This document shows positions 1-7,218 of a stretch of 40,829 nucleotides of DNA, in pieces. The stretch comes from Gammaproteobacteria bacterium. Its GTDB lineage: Bacteria > Pseudomonadota > Gammaproteobacteria > UBA4575. The DNA lies in contig JABDMD010000009.1 of NCBI GenBank assembly GCA_013001685.1, forward strand, positions 1-40,829, in the 5' to 3' direction. The notes beneath the pieces are model-generated. The model ran no database searches. It saw nothing but the letters and a program-made list of their open reading frames with translations, and had not been told where the DNA came from. The translations under genes and the position numbers were made by a program. Within the stretch, counting starts at the first letter, position 1. Each line of letters opens with the position of its first letter.

Positions 1-114
1 GGTTCACCACTCGGTATGATAGAAAGCAAAGAGTTCTCTATGGCTTTGTTTGGCATTTGGTTAGGTGATACGCCAGTTCAACAAAATCTAAAAGATAAAT
101 TGTTAGGTAAATAA
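1..114 (+). CDS. Chalcone isomerase-like domain protein, C-terminal fragment
   Basis: The window opens inside this gene. The first base is in frame and 37 codons precede a TAA stop. The tail contains an IWLGDTP motif and ends in a leucine-rich LKDKLLG segment, which resembles the C-terminus of bacterial proteins with a chalcone-isomerase-like domain (small periplasmic or lipoprotein-type proteins of unknown substrate). The N-terminal part lies outside the window, so signal peptide and length cannot be judged. Assignment rests on the short IWLG motif only. Confidence 0.6.
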   Translation, partial: GSPLGMIESKEFSMALFGIWLGDTPVQQNLKDKLLGK

Positions 115-202
115 TATTTTCTTAGAAAATGTTACTCAAACATGCCAAATATAATTGCACATTTTGTGATAAATAAATTTTTCAGAAGGACTTTAATAAG
201 AC

Positions 203-694
203 ATGCGTATTTTAACTTTAGTGCGCCATGCTAAATCTAGTTGGAACGATGCAGATTTACGTGATTTTGATCGACCTTTAAATAACAGGGGGTTAAAAAC
301 AGCACCTGAGATGGGCAAGCGTCTTGCTGAAGCTGGTTATAAAGTTGATATCATAATTTCAAGCCCCGCGATAAGAGCGATTACAACTGCGAAAATAATT
401 GCTAAGGAAATTGGCTTTAGTGTGCAGAAAATTCAGCAAAATAGTGAAATCTATGATGCCAGCGTTAATACTTTAATTGATATCGTGAGTTCTCTAGTGG
501 ATAGCTCTAAACGGGTAATGCTAGTGGGTCATAATCCTGGTTTTACTATTTTGGGTAACTATCTTAGTAATGCCAGAATAGATAACATGCCCACCTGTTC
601 TATTGCACAAATTCAATTTGATGTGGGTAGTTGGGAATCTATCACCGAACATTCAGGTGAGCTGATAGACTTTGATTACCCTAAAAAGCCATAA
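203..694 (+). CDS. sixA: SixA-type histidine phosphatase
   Basis: This 163-residue protein starts with the phosphoglycerate-mutase-like catalytic signature LVRHAKSSW (catalytic RHA near residues 8-10). It has a second conserved arginine in the SSPAIRA segment and the late GHNP motif (VGHNPGF near residue 109). These are the hallmarks of SixA-like phosphohistidine phosphatases of the histidine phosphatase superfamily. In E. coli SixA removes phosphate from phosphohistidine in HPt or PTS-type carriers; the substrate here is unknown. The length matches the family. A GAAGGA Shine-Dalgarno sequence lies upstream of the ATG. The next gene, a kinase-like protein, starts 33 bases downstream on the same strand, so the two are probably cotranscribed. 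Confidence 0.88.
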   Translation: MRILTLVRHAKSSWNDADLRDFDRPLNNRGLKTAPEMGKRLAEAGYKVDIIISSPAIRAITTAKIIAKEIGFSVQKIQQNSEIYDASVNTLIDIVSSLVDSSKRVMLVGHNPGFTILGNYLSNARIDNMPTCSIAQIQFDVGSWESITEHSGELIDFDYPKKP

Positions 695-726
695 CATTAA
701 AAAAATAATTAAAATGTATTATAGAA

Positions 727-1458
727 ATGCCGCGACTGATAAAACCAAAATTTACTGAATTTAATCTGCCAGCAGGGCGTGTAATCGCCAAGAAATATGA
801 AATCCTTTCCAAACTTGGAGGCGGTTACGAGGGCGAGGTGTATAAAATTCGCGAAATCAGTACACGTATAGAGCGTGCTGCAAAATTATTTTACCCCAAT
901 CGCAATGAAAAAGATCGCGCAGTTAAATTTAACGCACAAAAACTTCATAAGCTTAGGCAGTGTCAAATACTTATCCAGTATCACACCAAAGAAAGCTTTG
1001 TCTTTAAAAGAACACCGGTAACAGTACTTATTTCAGAATATGTCGAAGGGCAATTGCTTTCAGAATTTATCAAGTCATTTCCAGGTAAACGCTTAACACC
1101 ATTTCAAGCATTGCATCTTCTATATGCATTAACTAAAGGCATTGAATGTATCCACAGCTTGAATGAGTATCACGGTGATTTGCATTCAGATAACGTAATT
1201 GTTAACAAATTTGGGTTAGAGTTCGATTTGAAGTTAGTCGATTTATTTTCTGCAAAAGAATCCAAACTTGAAAGCAGAAGGTTTGATATTTTGACTTTAA
1301 TCCAAGTGTTTCACGAGTCATTGGGTGGTGCAAAGCATTATGCTAAACATCCTGATGCGATTAAATATATTTGCTGTGGTTTAAAATCAAATCTAATATT
1401 GAAAAAATTTAAAACTGCAGGGCAGTTGCGTCGACATATAGAGAGTATGGATTGGTGA
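727..1458 (+). CDS. Small protein kinase-like protein (Hanks type)
   Basis: This is a 243-residue stand-alone kinase domain. Visible elements in order are a degenerate glycine loop (GGGYEGEVYK, about residues 31-40), an ATP-lysine candidate (AAKLF, about residue 53), a catalytic loop HGDLHSDN (about residues 148-155) with aspartate and asparagine retained, and a metal-binding motif changed from DFG to DLF (LVDLFSA). It has no transmembrane helix, PASTA or sensor region. The HGDLHxxN loop is typical of eukaryotic-like and lipopolysaccharide/aminoglycoside-type kinases, so the substrate could be a protein or a small molecule. It follows the SixA phosphatase closely, which suggests a kinase/phosphatase pair, although the chemistries (Ser/Thr versus His) differ. 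Activity is plausible but untested. Confidence 0.7.
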   Translation: MPRLIKPKFTEFNLPAGRVIAKKYEILSKLGGGYEGEVYKIREISTRIERAAKLFYPNRNEKDRAVKFNAQKLHKLRQCQILIQYHTKESFVFKRTPVTVLISEYVEGQLLSEFIKSFPGKRLTPFQALHLLYALTKGIECIHSLNEYHGDLHSDNVIVNKFGLEFDLKLVDLFSAKESKLESRRFDILTLIQVFHESLGGAKHYAKHPDAIKYICCGLKSNLILKKFKTAGQLRRHIESMDW

Positions 1459-1502
1459 GTACATGGATGTATGACTAAAAGATAAATCAGATTTCTACTC
1501 AA

Positions 1503-1530
1503 ATGTCCGCTTTGGATCGAAAGCGAACAT
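1503..1530. repeat. Palindromic intergenic repeat, copy 1
   Basis: An imperfect inverted repeat with arms ATGTCCGCTTT and AAAGCGAACAT (one mismatch) sits in the 217-base gap between the kinase gene and the PLP-enzyme gene. Related copies occur at 2893-2922, 2995-3007 (half) and 3461-3492. It resembles a REP-type dispersed palindrome and could form a hairpin in RNA. The rest of this gap shows nothing else I can support. Confidence 0.7.
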
Positions 1531-1675
1531 GAAACCCTTATCTGAGTTAATAGCTTCAGCTATTAGGTTATTTATACACCCCAATTACAGGTTTACTAGT
1601 TTATTTTATAGTTCCCACTGTCTACACTATCTTTGCACCAAATAAGTTCGATAGTAATAAAACAAGGGCAATGTC

Positions 1676-2854
1676 ATGAAAAAAAAGACCAACCTGGGTC
1701 TAGCCACCCATTGCGTTCATGCAGGAGATACTCTTGACGAACACGGTGCTGTTTTTACCCCTCTATACAATTTCTCCACGTTTGGTTTTCCCGACACACA
1801 AAGCGTACTTGATGTAGTAGAGGGACGAGTAGAAGGAAGTCTATACACTCGCTATGGTCTAAATCCAACGATTCAAGCCGTTGAAAAAAAACTGGCTGCA
1901 ATTGAAGGCGGTGAAGCTGCCTGGATATTTAGCTCTGGAATGGCAGCCGAAACGGCTACATTTTTAGCACGCTGTAAATCTGGCGACCATATTATTTGCT
2001 TTGGGGACGTATATGGAGGTACTTATGAATTACTCGACACCTGTTTACCCAATCTCGGAATTACAACCACTTTCATGTTGGGTAGCGAAATTAACCAGCT
2101 TAGTGATTCAATAAAAAGTAACACACGCATAGTTTTTTTTGAAACACTTACGAATCCAAATATGGAAGTGTTAGATATTGCTGCGATAGTTACGATTGCA
2201 AAAAAACACGATGTACTTGTAGTGGTAGATAATACCTTTGCTACTCCAGTAAATCTGAATCCACTTGCATTGGGCGTGGATCTCGTGGTTCACAGTACTA
2301 CTAAATATTTAGGAGGTCACAGCGATCTCACAGGAGGTGTGGTTATTGGGTCAAAAGAATTACTCAAACCTATTTGGCATTGGCGCAAGAATCTTGGTCA
2401 GGTGATGGCGCCAGAAGTTGCTCATTTGCTGGCACGTAGCTTGCGCACACTTGTTGTAAGGGTGAATGCGCATAATGCGTCTGCACAAATCCTTGCAGAA
2501 AGATTGATTGAGCATCCTCGAATAATTAAAGTAAATTATCCTGGTCTGCCTGATTCTGTTGGGCACAACATTGCTAAACGTCAGATGAACGGCTTTAGTG
2601 GAATGGTCAGTTTTGTGATTGATGGAAGCACGCAGGAAACTGCGGATCTAGTTGACCGACTTAAACTATTCACGATTGCTCCAAGCCTAGGTAGTGTTGA
2701 AAGTCTTGTAACTCAACCAATCATAACTACACATCACAATTTAACTTCCGCAGAAAGAACAAAGCGCGGCATCGTTGATAGTATGATCCGTATTTCAGTC
2801 GGACTGGAAGATGTTGAAGACCTTTGGGATGATCTTGAACAAGCATTAAAATAA
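1676..2854 (+). CDS. Cys/Met-metabolism PLP-dependent enzyme (cystathionine gamma-synthase/gamma-lyase family)
   Basis: A 392-residue fold-type I PLP enzyme of the trans-sulfuration family, at the usual full length. The PLP-binding lysine is in the HSTTKYLGGHSDLTGG region (about residue 209). Other family marks are YTRYGLNPT near residue 57, the SSGMAA motif near residue 86, the VDNTFATP aspartate motif near residue 186, and the late SLGSVESLVTQP motif that binds the substrate carboxylate. Members include cystathionine gamma-synthase, cystathionine gamma- and beta-lyase, methionine gamma-lyase and O-acetylhomoserine sulfhydrylase, and sequence inspection does not separate these. The gene is monocistronic, flanked by palindromic repeats, and has no methionine-pathway neighbours. 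In a sulfur oxidiser it most likely serves assimilation of sulfur amino acids. Confidence 0.88.
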   Translation: MKKKTNLGLATHCVHAGDTLDEHGAVFTPLYNFSTFGFPDTQSVLDVVEGRVEGSLYTRYGLNPTIQAVEKKLAAIEGGEAAWIFSSGMAAETATFLARCKSGDHIICFGDVYGGTYELLDTCLPNLGITTTFMLGSEINQLSDSIKSNTRIVFFETLTNPNMEVLDIAAIVTIAKKHDVLVVVDNTFATPVNLNPLALGVDLVVHSTTKYLGGHSDLTGGVVIGSKELLKPIWHWRKNLGQVMAPEVAHLLARSLRTLVVRVNAHNASAQILAERLIEHPRIIKVNYPGLPDSVGHNIAKRQMNGFSGMVSFVIDGSTQETADLVDRLKLFTIAPSLGSVESLVTQPIITTHHNLTSAERTKRGIVDSMIRISVGLEDVEDLWDDLEQALK

Positions 2855-2892
2855 TTGCGAACTTTTTTAATTATCAGCAGAGATTTATATAT

Positions 2893-3007
2893 GAATTTCC
2901 TCCATTAGACGAAAGTGGGCATGAATTAAACCTTTAAGGGGGAAGTCAGGTTGGAAATCTCAAAGCAGCGTAGTTTAATGATCGCTAACGACTCAAAGCG
3001 GACATTC
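2893..3007. repeat. Palindromic intergenic repeats, one degenerate copy and one half copy
   Basis: The gap between the PLP enzyme and the next gene contains a degenerate copy of the palindrome (2893-2922, core CGAAAGTGGGCAT) and a right half-copy (2995-3007, AAAGCGGACATTC). Both are recognisable against the well-preserved copy at 3461-3492. They indicate a dispersed repeat family that is decaying at this site. Confidence 0.55.
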
Positions 3008-3027
3008 GTGATATGTCTTAATAATAA

Positions 3028-3444
3028 ATGACAGTAAAGTATTTACAGTTAGAACCAACATCAGAAGTGCCTGACATATCAGCATTGAATCCTTTTCGTG
3101 CTGTTGTAATTGTCGAAGAAAATGTCTCTCTAGAATGGCAAATAAAAATTAGTAATTGGCTTGTTAGTTCTGGCTGTTTATATATGATGGCATGGGGTCT
3201 AAATTGTGTTACTTGGGATGATTCAGTTGATCTAGCAAATCTTGAACAATTCAATCATGGCGACATCCCAGATGAAAAATTTGTTATCACAACCTGGCAT
3301 GAGAATGAACCACTGAAACAAGTATTTTGGTTTTCAAAACATAGTGCTTTTCATCCAGATGTAGATATTAAAAATAACCTCCTACTACACATTTCAAAAC
3401 AAAATAACGAAAAGTATCTGTTAGATAAATACACAAAAGCATAG
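3028..3444 (+). CDS. Conserved hypothetical protein, soluble
   Basis: A 138-residue protein with no signal peptide or membrane segment. It is rich in tryptophan and acidic residues and has a central block CLYMMAWG...WDDSVD, followed by FNHGDIPDEKF and TTWHENEPLKQVFWF. The density of Trp, His and Asp in this block suggests a conserved fold, and I believe it belongs to a small bacterial domain-of-unknown-function family, but I cannot name it with certainty. The start has no good Shine-Dalgarno sequence. Palindromic repeats flank it on both sides, which isolates it from its neighbours as a single-gene unit. No function can be proposed. Confidence 0.7.
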   Translation: MTVKYLQLEPTSEVPDISALNPFRAVVIVEENVSLEWQIKISNWLVSSGCLYMMAWGLNCVTWDDSVDLANLEQFNHGDIPDEKFVITTWHENEPLKQVFWFSKHSAFHPDVDIKNNLLLHISKQNNEKYLLDKYTKA

Positions 3445-3460
3445 ATTTATAGTTAATATT

Positions 3461-3492
3461 GAATGTCCGTTTAAGGCCGAAAGCGGACATTC
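3461..3492. repeat. Palindromic intergenic repeat, best-preserved copy
   Basis: A near-perfect inverted repeat: left arm GAATGTCCGTTT, right arm GAAAGCGGACATTC, with a short GGCC-containing centre. It lies 17 bases after the hypothetical gene's stop and could act as a transcript-end hairpin as well as a mobile REP-like element. No long T tract follows it. Confidence 0.7.
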
Positions 3493-3556
3493 TAAATAAA
3501 AAATTCATGCCCATTGTTATTAAATTGCTCTAATCTCTATAAAGGAGACTTTTATC

Positions 3557-3997
3557 ATGTCTATTAAGACAACAGCGCTGCTAATTGGAGGATTTTTACC
3601 GGCATTTATATACGGTGGATCTGCTATTTTTCAAAAGCTGAGTACTAATATTGGCATTAGTATTTCAATGTATCTTATAGCAGTTGGTATTGGAGTTATG
3701 ATTGCTGGGATAGGGTTTTATTTTTTAGATAACACAACAGCTTTTTCGATTAAAGCTAGCTCCTATGCAGGTATATTTGGATTAACGTGGGGTATTGCTA
3801 GTGGGCTTGTAGCTTATTCATTACTTAACTTTAATGTGCCTATTTCTCAATTAATCCCTCTTTACAATATGAACACCTTGGTAGCAGTATTACTTGCCTT
3901 ACTCATATTTAGCGAATGGAAAGATTTGCATACAATTAAATTGATTTCAGGCAGCGTACTAATCGTAATTGGCGCAATTTTCGTTGCTAACGCATAA
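3557..3997 (+). CDS. Half-size EamA/DMT-type membrane protein
   Basis: A 146-residue integral membrane protein with about five hydrophobic segments. It ends in a typical EamA C-terminal unit: ISQLIPLYNMNTLVAVLLALLI, then FSEWKDLHTIKLISGSVLIVIGAIFVA (quoted in parts). Drug/metabolite transporters normally have two EamA units and ten helices (about 300 residues). This protein has one, so it would have to work as a dimer or belong to the short DMT subfamily. An AAAGGAG Shine-Dalgarno sequence 9-10 bases before the ATG supports the start, so it is not an obvious truncation. Substrate unknown. Confidence 0.75.
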   Translation: MSIKTTALLIGGFLPAFIYGGSAIFQKLSTNIGISISMYLIAVGIGVMIAGIGFYFLDNTTAFSIKASSYAGIFGLTWGIASGLVAYSLLNFNVPISQLIPLYNMNTLVAVLLALLIFSEWKDLHTIKLISGSVLIVIGAIFVANA

Positions 3998-4105
3998 AGA
4001 GATAGATCCATAATACTTCCTATTATTGTGTTGGTTATTTGAGCAAAATTTTAAAAGATATCAATGAATAGAAAATGTGTTAGATCAATTAATAATTAAT
4101 TAAAT

Positions 4106-4768
4106 TTAAAATTTCCTGCCGATTCCAGTAAATAATACCCATGGGTCTATATCAATATCTACATCACGACTTACTCCGTTTGTTTTCAATGTAGCGTCAG
4201 CCTCAATATCTACATACCAGATTGCAGCATTAATAAACCAATTGTTATTGATTGAATAATCCATGCCGGCTTGAACAGCTAATCCCCATGAGTCATCTAC
4301 ATCTAATCGTGTTTTGCCTCCAAGAGCAGTTTCTAGGGATGAGGAGACATTCTCATCTGGGAAGTGAGTGTAATTAATTCCTGCTCCTACATATGGATGG
4401 AATTTAGTGGTGCCATCAAAGTGATACTGTAGCGATAGTGTGGGTGGAAAAACATCTACATCCGCGATTTTACCTAATGCTCCTATTCCATCTTTGCCAC
4501 GTAAATCATGCTTTGATGGTGTAACACCTAATAACTCAATTGCATATTTAGAAGTCAACATATAGCCAATGGTGAATCCCAAGGTGACATTGTTGTCTAC
4601 ACGTACTCCCGTATTAGCTAAGCCTTCGACATCATTACTGCTATCGTTTGGTTCAATTAATGCAGGGCCAATTCTGGCGAACCAAGTTCCTTGTTCATAT
4701 GCAATACAAGGAGAGACGAGTATTACAAAAACAAATACTATTAAACTTATATATAAACTAAAACGCAT
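4106..4768 (-). CDS. ompW: OmpW family outer-membrane beta-barrel protein
   Basis: An outer-membrane protein of about 220 residues with a Sec signal peptide (hydrophobic run after MRFSLY, ending near SPCIA). The mature part has OmpW features: WFARIGPALIEPND near the start, alternating beta-strand patterns, the block YHFDG...FHPYVGAGINYTHF, and a terminal strand ending in aromatic Phe (GRKF). OmpW proteins form small eight-stranded pores for hydrophobic molecules. I chose the ATG at 4768 because AAGGA lies 5 bases upstream; upstream ATGs at 4783 and 4798 have poorer sites. An FNR-like palindrome with a matching -10 lies upstream, in line with the known oxygen-linked control of ompW in enterobacteria. 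Confidence 0.88.
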   Translation of the reverse strand: MRFSLYISLIVFVFVILVSPCIAYEQGTWFARIGPALIEPNDSSNDVEGLANTGVRVDNNVTLGFTIGYMLTSKYAIELLGVTPSKHDLRGKDGIGALGKIADVDVFPPTLSLQYHFDGTTKFHPYVGAGINYTHFPDENVSSSLETALGGKTRLDVDDSWGLAVQAGMDYSINNNWFINAAIWYVDIEADATLKTNGVSRDVDIDIDPWVLFTGIGRKF

Positions 4769-4840
4769 TACGTTCCTTTTCATGATTATTTTATCCACGG
4801 TGATACGTTGGTAAACGCTACTTAACGAATTGCTTTAAAT

Positions 4841-4882
4841 AAGATAGCAAGAATCGTTATGTAAGTTTCTGATATAAGTCAG
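4841..4882 (-). promoter_or_regulatory. Candidate FNR-type promoter of ompW
   Basis: On the minus strand, an FNR-like palindrome CTGAC-TTAT-ATCAG occupies 4869-4882. A -10-like hexamer TATCTT occupies 4841-4846, with its end 34.5 bases from the palindrome centre. This is the spacing expected when the activator sits at -41.5 (class II). The half-sites differ from TTGAT/ATCAA at three positions, so affinity would be lower than at 9586-9599. Confidence 0.5.
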
Positions 4883-4962
4883 TTAAGAATAATTTATCTT
4901 GCTAGATATTTTGGATGGTAGAGCGATAGTTTTCTAATTGCAGGATAGTATGAAAATAAAAT

Positions 4963-5004
4963 TTGATTCATATCAGACTTGTAAGTTGTATACACATCTA
5001 TACC
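4963..5004 (+). promoter_or_regulatory. Candidate FNR-dependent promoter of sirB2
   Basis: The palindrome TTGAT-TCAT-ATCAG (4963-4976) matches nine of ten bases of the FNR/Anr consensus TTGAT-N4-ATCAA. A -10-like hexamer TATACC (4999-5004) lies with its end 34.5 bases from the palindrome centre, so a start near 5011 would place the site at -41.5. The geometry is identical to that of the cco promoter. Confidence 0.62.
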
Positions 5005-5047
5005 TTACTTATGCATAATATATTGTATCTAAGCTGGTCGATTTAAA

Positions 5048-5428
5048 ATGTCTCTATACGAAACGATTAAAATCACTCATATTACAACTGCATATATATC
5101 AATTATAGGGTTTTTAATTCGCGGTATTTGGATGATGCAATCTTCATCTAGGTTACAGCAAAGGTGGGTTAAAGTTGCACCGCATATTAATGACACAATT
5201 TTATTGTTGTCAGCAATTGTTTTGGTAGTAATTAGCTCACAATATCCAGGAGCGATTGACTGGATCAATGCAAAAATTGTAGCCTTAATTTTCTATATTA
5301 TTTTAGGAACCATTGCATTAAAGCGCGGTAAAACGAAAACAATACGGATCGTTGCATGGTGCTCTGCAATACTAGTGTTTGCATATATCTTAGCTGTGGC
5401 AGTTAGTAAAAATGTACTACTAATTTGA
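5048..5428 (+). CDS. SirB2-like four-helix membrane protein
   Basis: A 126-residue inner-membrane protein with four hydrophobic segments. It has the SirB2 family pattern: an early histidine motif in KITHITTAYISIIGF, an RGIW motif, PHINDTILLLSA in the second helix and a lysine-rich cytosolic loop (LKRGKTKTIR) before the last helix. SirB2/InvJ-type proteins are widespread in proteobacteria and their function is poorly defined; they often sit near respiratory genes. Here the gene has its own strong FNR-like promoter and lies next to ompW and the regulator gene, so it belongs to the low-oxygen set. Confidence 0.8.
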   Translation: MSLYETIKITHITTAYISIIGFLIRGIWMMQSSSRLQQRWVKVAPHINDTILLLSAIVLVVISSQYPGAIDWINAKIVALIFYIILGTIALKRGKTKTIRIVAWCSAILVFAYILAVAVSKNVLLI

Positions 5429-5504
5429 TTAGTATATTATTTTTTGTAGTAGAGTTTATCTAAGAAAACATCAAAAGAAAGCTTGGTTATTTAAAATGGA
5501 TTAA

Positions 5505-6242
5505 TTAGTTTAAGCTTTGCTCACCTTCGGCAACTCCGCATAATGCATCATGATCTAGGATTGATATTTTTTTTCTATTAGCATCTATAATTTTATTATC
5601 TTTGAATCTAGAAATTAATCGGCTTACTGTTTCATCTGCAAGACCTAAGTAGTTTCCAATGTCATATCGGCTCATGGTGAGATCAAATTCATCGGCCGAA
5701 TAACCGCGTGCCTTAAATCTACCAGAAAGATTTATAAGAAAGGTTGCTAATTTCTGCTCTGCATTACGTCGCGCTAGCAACATCAACATTGTATGGTCTT
5801 TAGTAATCTCATTACTTATCAAACTGAGTAATTGTTGTTGTAAGCCAGGAATTTTTACGCACAAAACATTTAGATCACCTATTGGAAGCTCACATATTGT
5901 AGCCGTGTCTAGCGCAACACCAGAACAGCTATGGATTTGGTTATCCATTCCATCGAGACCAAGGATTTCACCAGGGAGATGAAAACCTAAAATTTGCTCT
6001 TCACCATTTTTAGCAGTGGTGAATGTTTTAACTGAGCCAGAACGAACTGCATATATACAACCAGACTTTTCTCCTTGGCTAAAAATGTTTTCATTTTTAT
6101 GTACCAGTCTGCGCTGCTGAATTATATCATCTAAGGTACTCAAATCGCTATTATTGAGACCCCTAGGCAGGCAAAGCTCTATTAATGAACAGTTTTGGCA
6201 CGATGCTTTTAGGGACTTAAAATTTACTTTTTGCTCATTCAT
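5505..6242 (-). CDS. fnr: FNR/Anr-type oxygen-sensing transcription regulator
   Basis: A 245-residue Crp-Fnr family protein. The N-terminus carries CQNCSLIELC (Cys15, Cys18, Cys24), which matches the FNR spacing CxxCx5C. A fourth cysteine, Cys106 in IHSCSG, matches the position of E. coli Cys122, so all four ligands of the oxygen-labile [4Fe-4S] cluster are present. The cyclic-nucleotide-like beta-barrel follows, then the dimer helix and a winged helix-turn-helix whose recognition helix reads DETVSRLISRF. The E-SR residues are those that read the TTGAT half-site. It should therefore dimerise under low oxygen and bind TTGAT-N4-ATCAA. It is transcribed away from the GST operon, and FNR-like motifs in the shared upstream region suggest autoregulation as well as control of neighbours. 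Confidence 0.92.
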   Translation of the reverse strand: MNEQKVNFKSLKASCQNCSLIELCLPRGLNNSDLSTLDDIIQQRRLVHKNENIFSQGEKSGCIYAVRSGSVKTFTTAKNGEEQILGFHLPGEILGLDGMDNQIHSCSGVALDTATICELPIGDLNVLCVKIPGLQQQLLSLISNEITKDHTMLMLLARRNAEQKLATFLINLSGRFKARGYSADEFDLTMSRYDIGNYLGLADETVSRLISRFKDNKIIDANRKKISILDHDALCGVAEGEQSLN

Positions 6243-6363
6243 AACTTATGGTTTCTAGTGTACCTGTTATATGTCAAAACCGTTATAAATTAATTAGATA
6301 GATAAAAAAATAAAGGCGACAAGTGGGATCAGAGGCTCTCTTCTAGCTAAAACACTCAATAAT

Positions 6364-6377
6364 CTGACACAGATCAG
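6364..6377. promoter_or_regulatory. Weak FNR-like palindrome between fnr and the GST-AlkB operon
   Basis: The 345-base gap between the divergent genes fnr and GST1 holds two FNR-like palindromes. This one reads CTGAC-ACAG-ATCAG, with three departures from the consensus. No well-placed -10 is seen relative to it in either direction, so it may be an autoregulatory or accessory site, or chance. Confidence 0.35.
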
Positions 6378-6425
6378 TAAATTAGTATTCTGCTTGTATG
6401 CAGAAATATCTATATCACTCGTTTA

Positions 6426-6467
6426 CTGATATGGATCAGCACATTCTTTAATGTGCATTAGTAGTCT
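6426..6467 (+). promoter_or_regulatory. Candidate FNR-type promoter of the GST-AlkB operon
   Basis: A symmetric palindrome CTGAT-ATGG-ATCAG (6426-6439) differs from the FNR consensus only at the two outermost bases. A weak -10-like hexamer TAGTCT (6462-6467) sits at the same 34.5-base distance from its centre as in the sirB2 and cco promoters. The start would be near 6474, giving a leader of about 110 bases before the first GST gene. Confidence 0.48.
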
Positions 6468-6587
6468 GCATTCCATGCATTCTTGTTAAGCAGCTTTTTT
6501 CCATAGAAAGAATATGGAATAGTAAATTAGAGCTACGCAAGTCCTTACACAATTTGAGCAACTGCAGAATAAATTACGGAGTTAATT

Positions 6588-7184
6588 ATGGGTCTATTTA
6601 GTAAATCGAAAGCAAAAGTAAGTGAGACACCAAAGCTAAAATGCATGTCTGGTGATGTTTCGTCATATAAATGTTTATTTTTAGCCTCTTATAGAAAAAT
6701 CCCTGTTGAAATCAAATGGGAAGAGGCGTCTATTCTCGATGACAAAATGTCTGAGTCACTGAAAATGTCTAATTTAAATCGTTATCCATGCATAGAAGAT
6801 GGTGATTTTACTGTATGTGGTGAGCACGCAGTGATGACCTATCTAAATATAAAGGGCCGCACTCCAACAATACATCCAAGAAAAGCAAGAGTACTTGCTA
6901 TGCAGCAATATTGGATTCAAGCATTAAAAACAAAGTTTACATCGCAAGTAGAAGACCAGGGTGCTGTTGTACTAGGTGTTTTAGATAAAGTTCTTACAGA
7001 TCAGAAATATATTGTCGGAGAATTTTCACTAGCGGATATACATTGGGCTGCTGAATTTAAAGTTCTCGAAGATAGTGGTAAAGCTTCTATTTTCAACAAA
7101 TATCAAAACATTACCGACTGGTTAGCAAGGATTAAAACAGAAATTCCTGATTTTGATGTAAAGAGTGAAAAAGTTGCTGCATAG
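6588..7184 (+). CDS. Glutathione S-transferase-like protein 1
   Basis: A 198-residue protein that fits a GST architecture. The N-terminal thioredoxin-like half (about 16-88) has the KLKCMSGDVSSYKCLF start, a YPCIEDGDFTVCGEHAVMTYL segment where GSTs have the cis-proline and the Ser/Glu that binds glutathione, and an all-alpha C-terminal half. The C-terminal half contains YIVGEFSLADIHWA, the GST N-capping/hydrophobic-staple-like region, and a closing W-LARIK helix. It has more cysteines than usual (Cys19, Cys28 and others), so a redox or chaperone role is possible. It is the first gene of a four-gene operon and its neighbour is a paralogue. A CGGAG site precedes the ATG. I see no signal peptide. 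Confidence 0.72.
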   Translation: MGLFSKSKAKVSETPKLKCMSGDVSSYKCLFLASYRKIPVEIKWEEASILDDKMSESLKMSNLNRYPCIEDGDFTVCGEHAVMTYLNIKGRTPTIHPRKARVLAMQQYWIQALKTKFTSQVEDQGAVVLGVLDKVLTDQKYIVGEFSLADIHWAAEFKVLEDSGKASIFNKYQNITDWLARIKTEIPDFDVKSEKVAA

Positions 7185-7218
7185 GTTTTTAAAGATTAAC
7201 GGAGATAGGTAAATAGTT

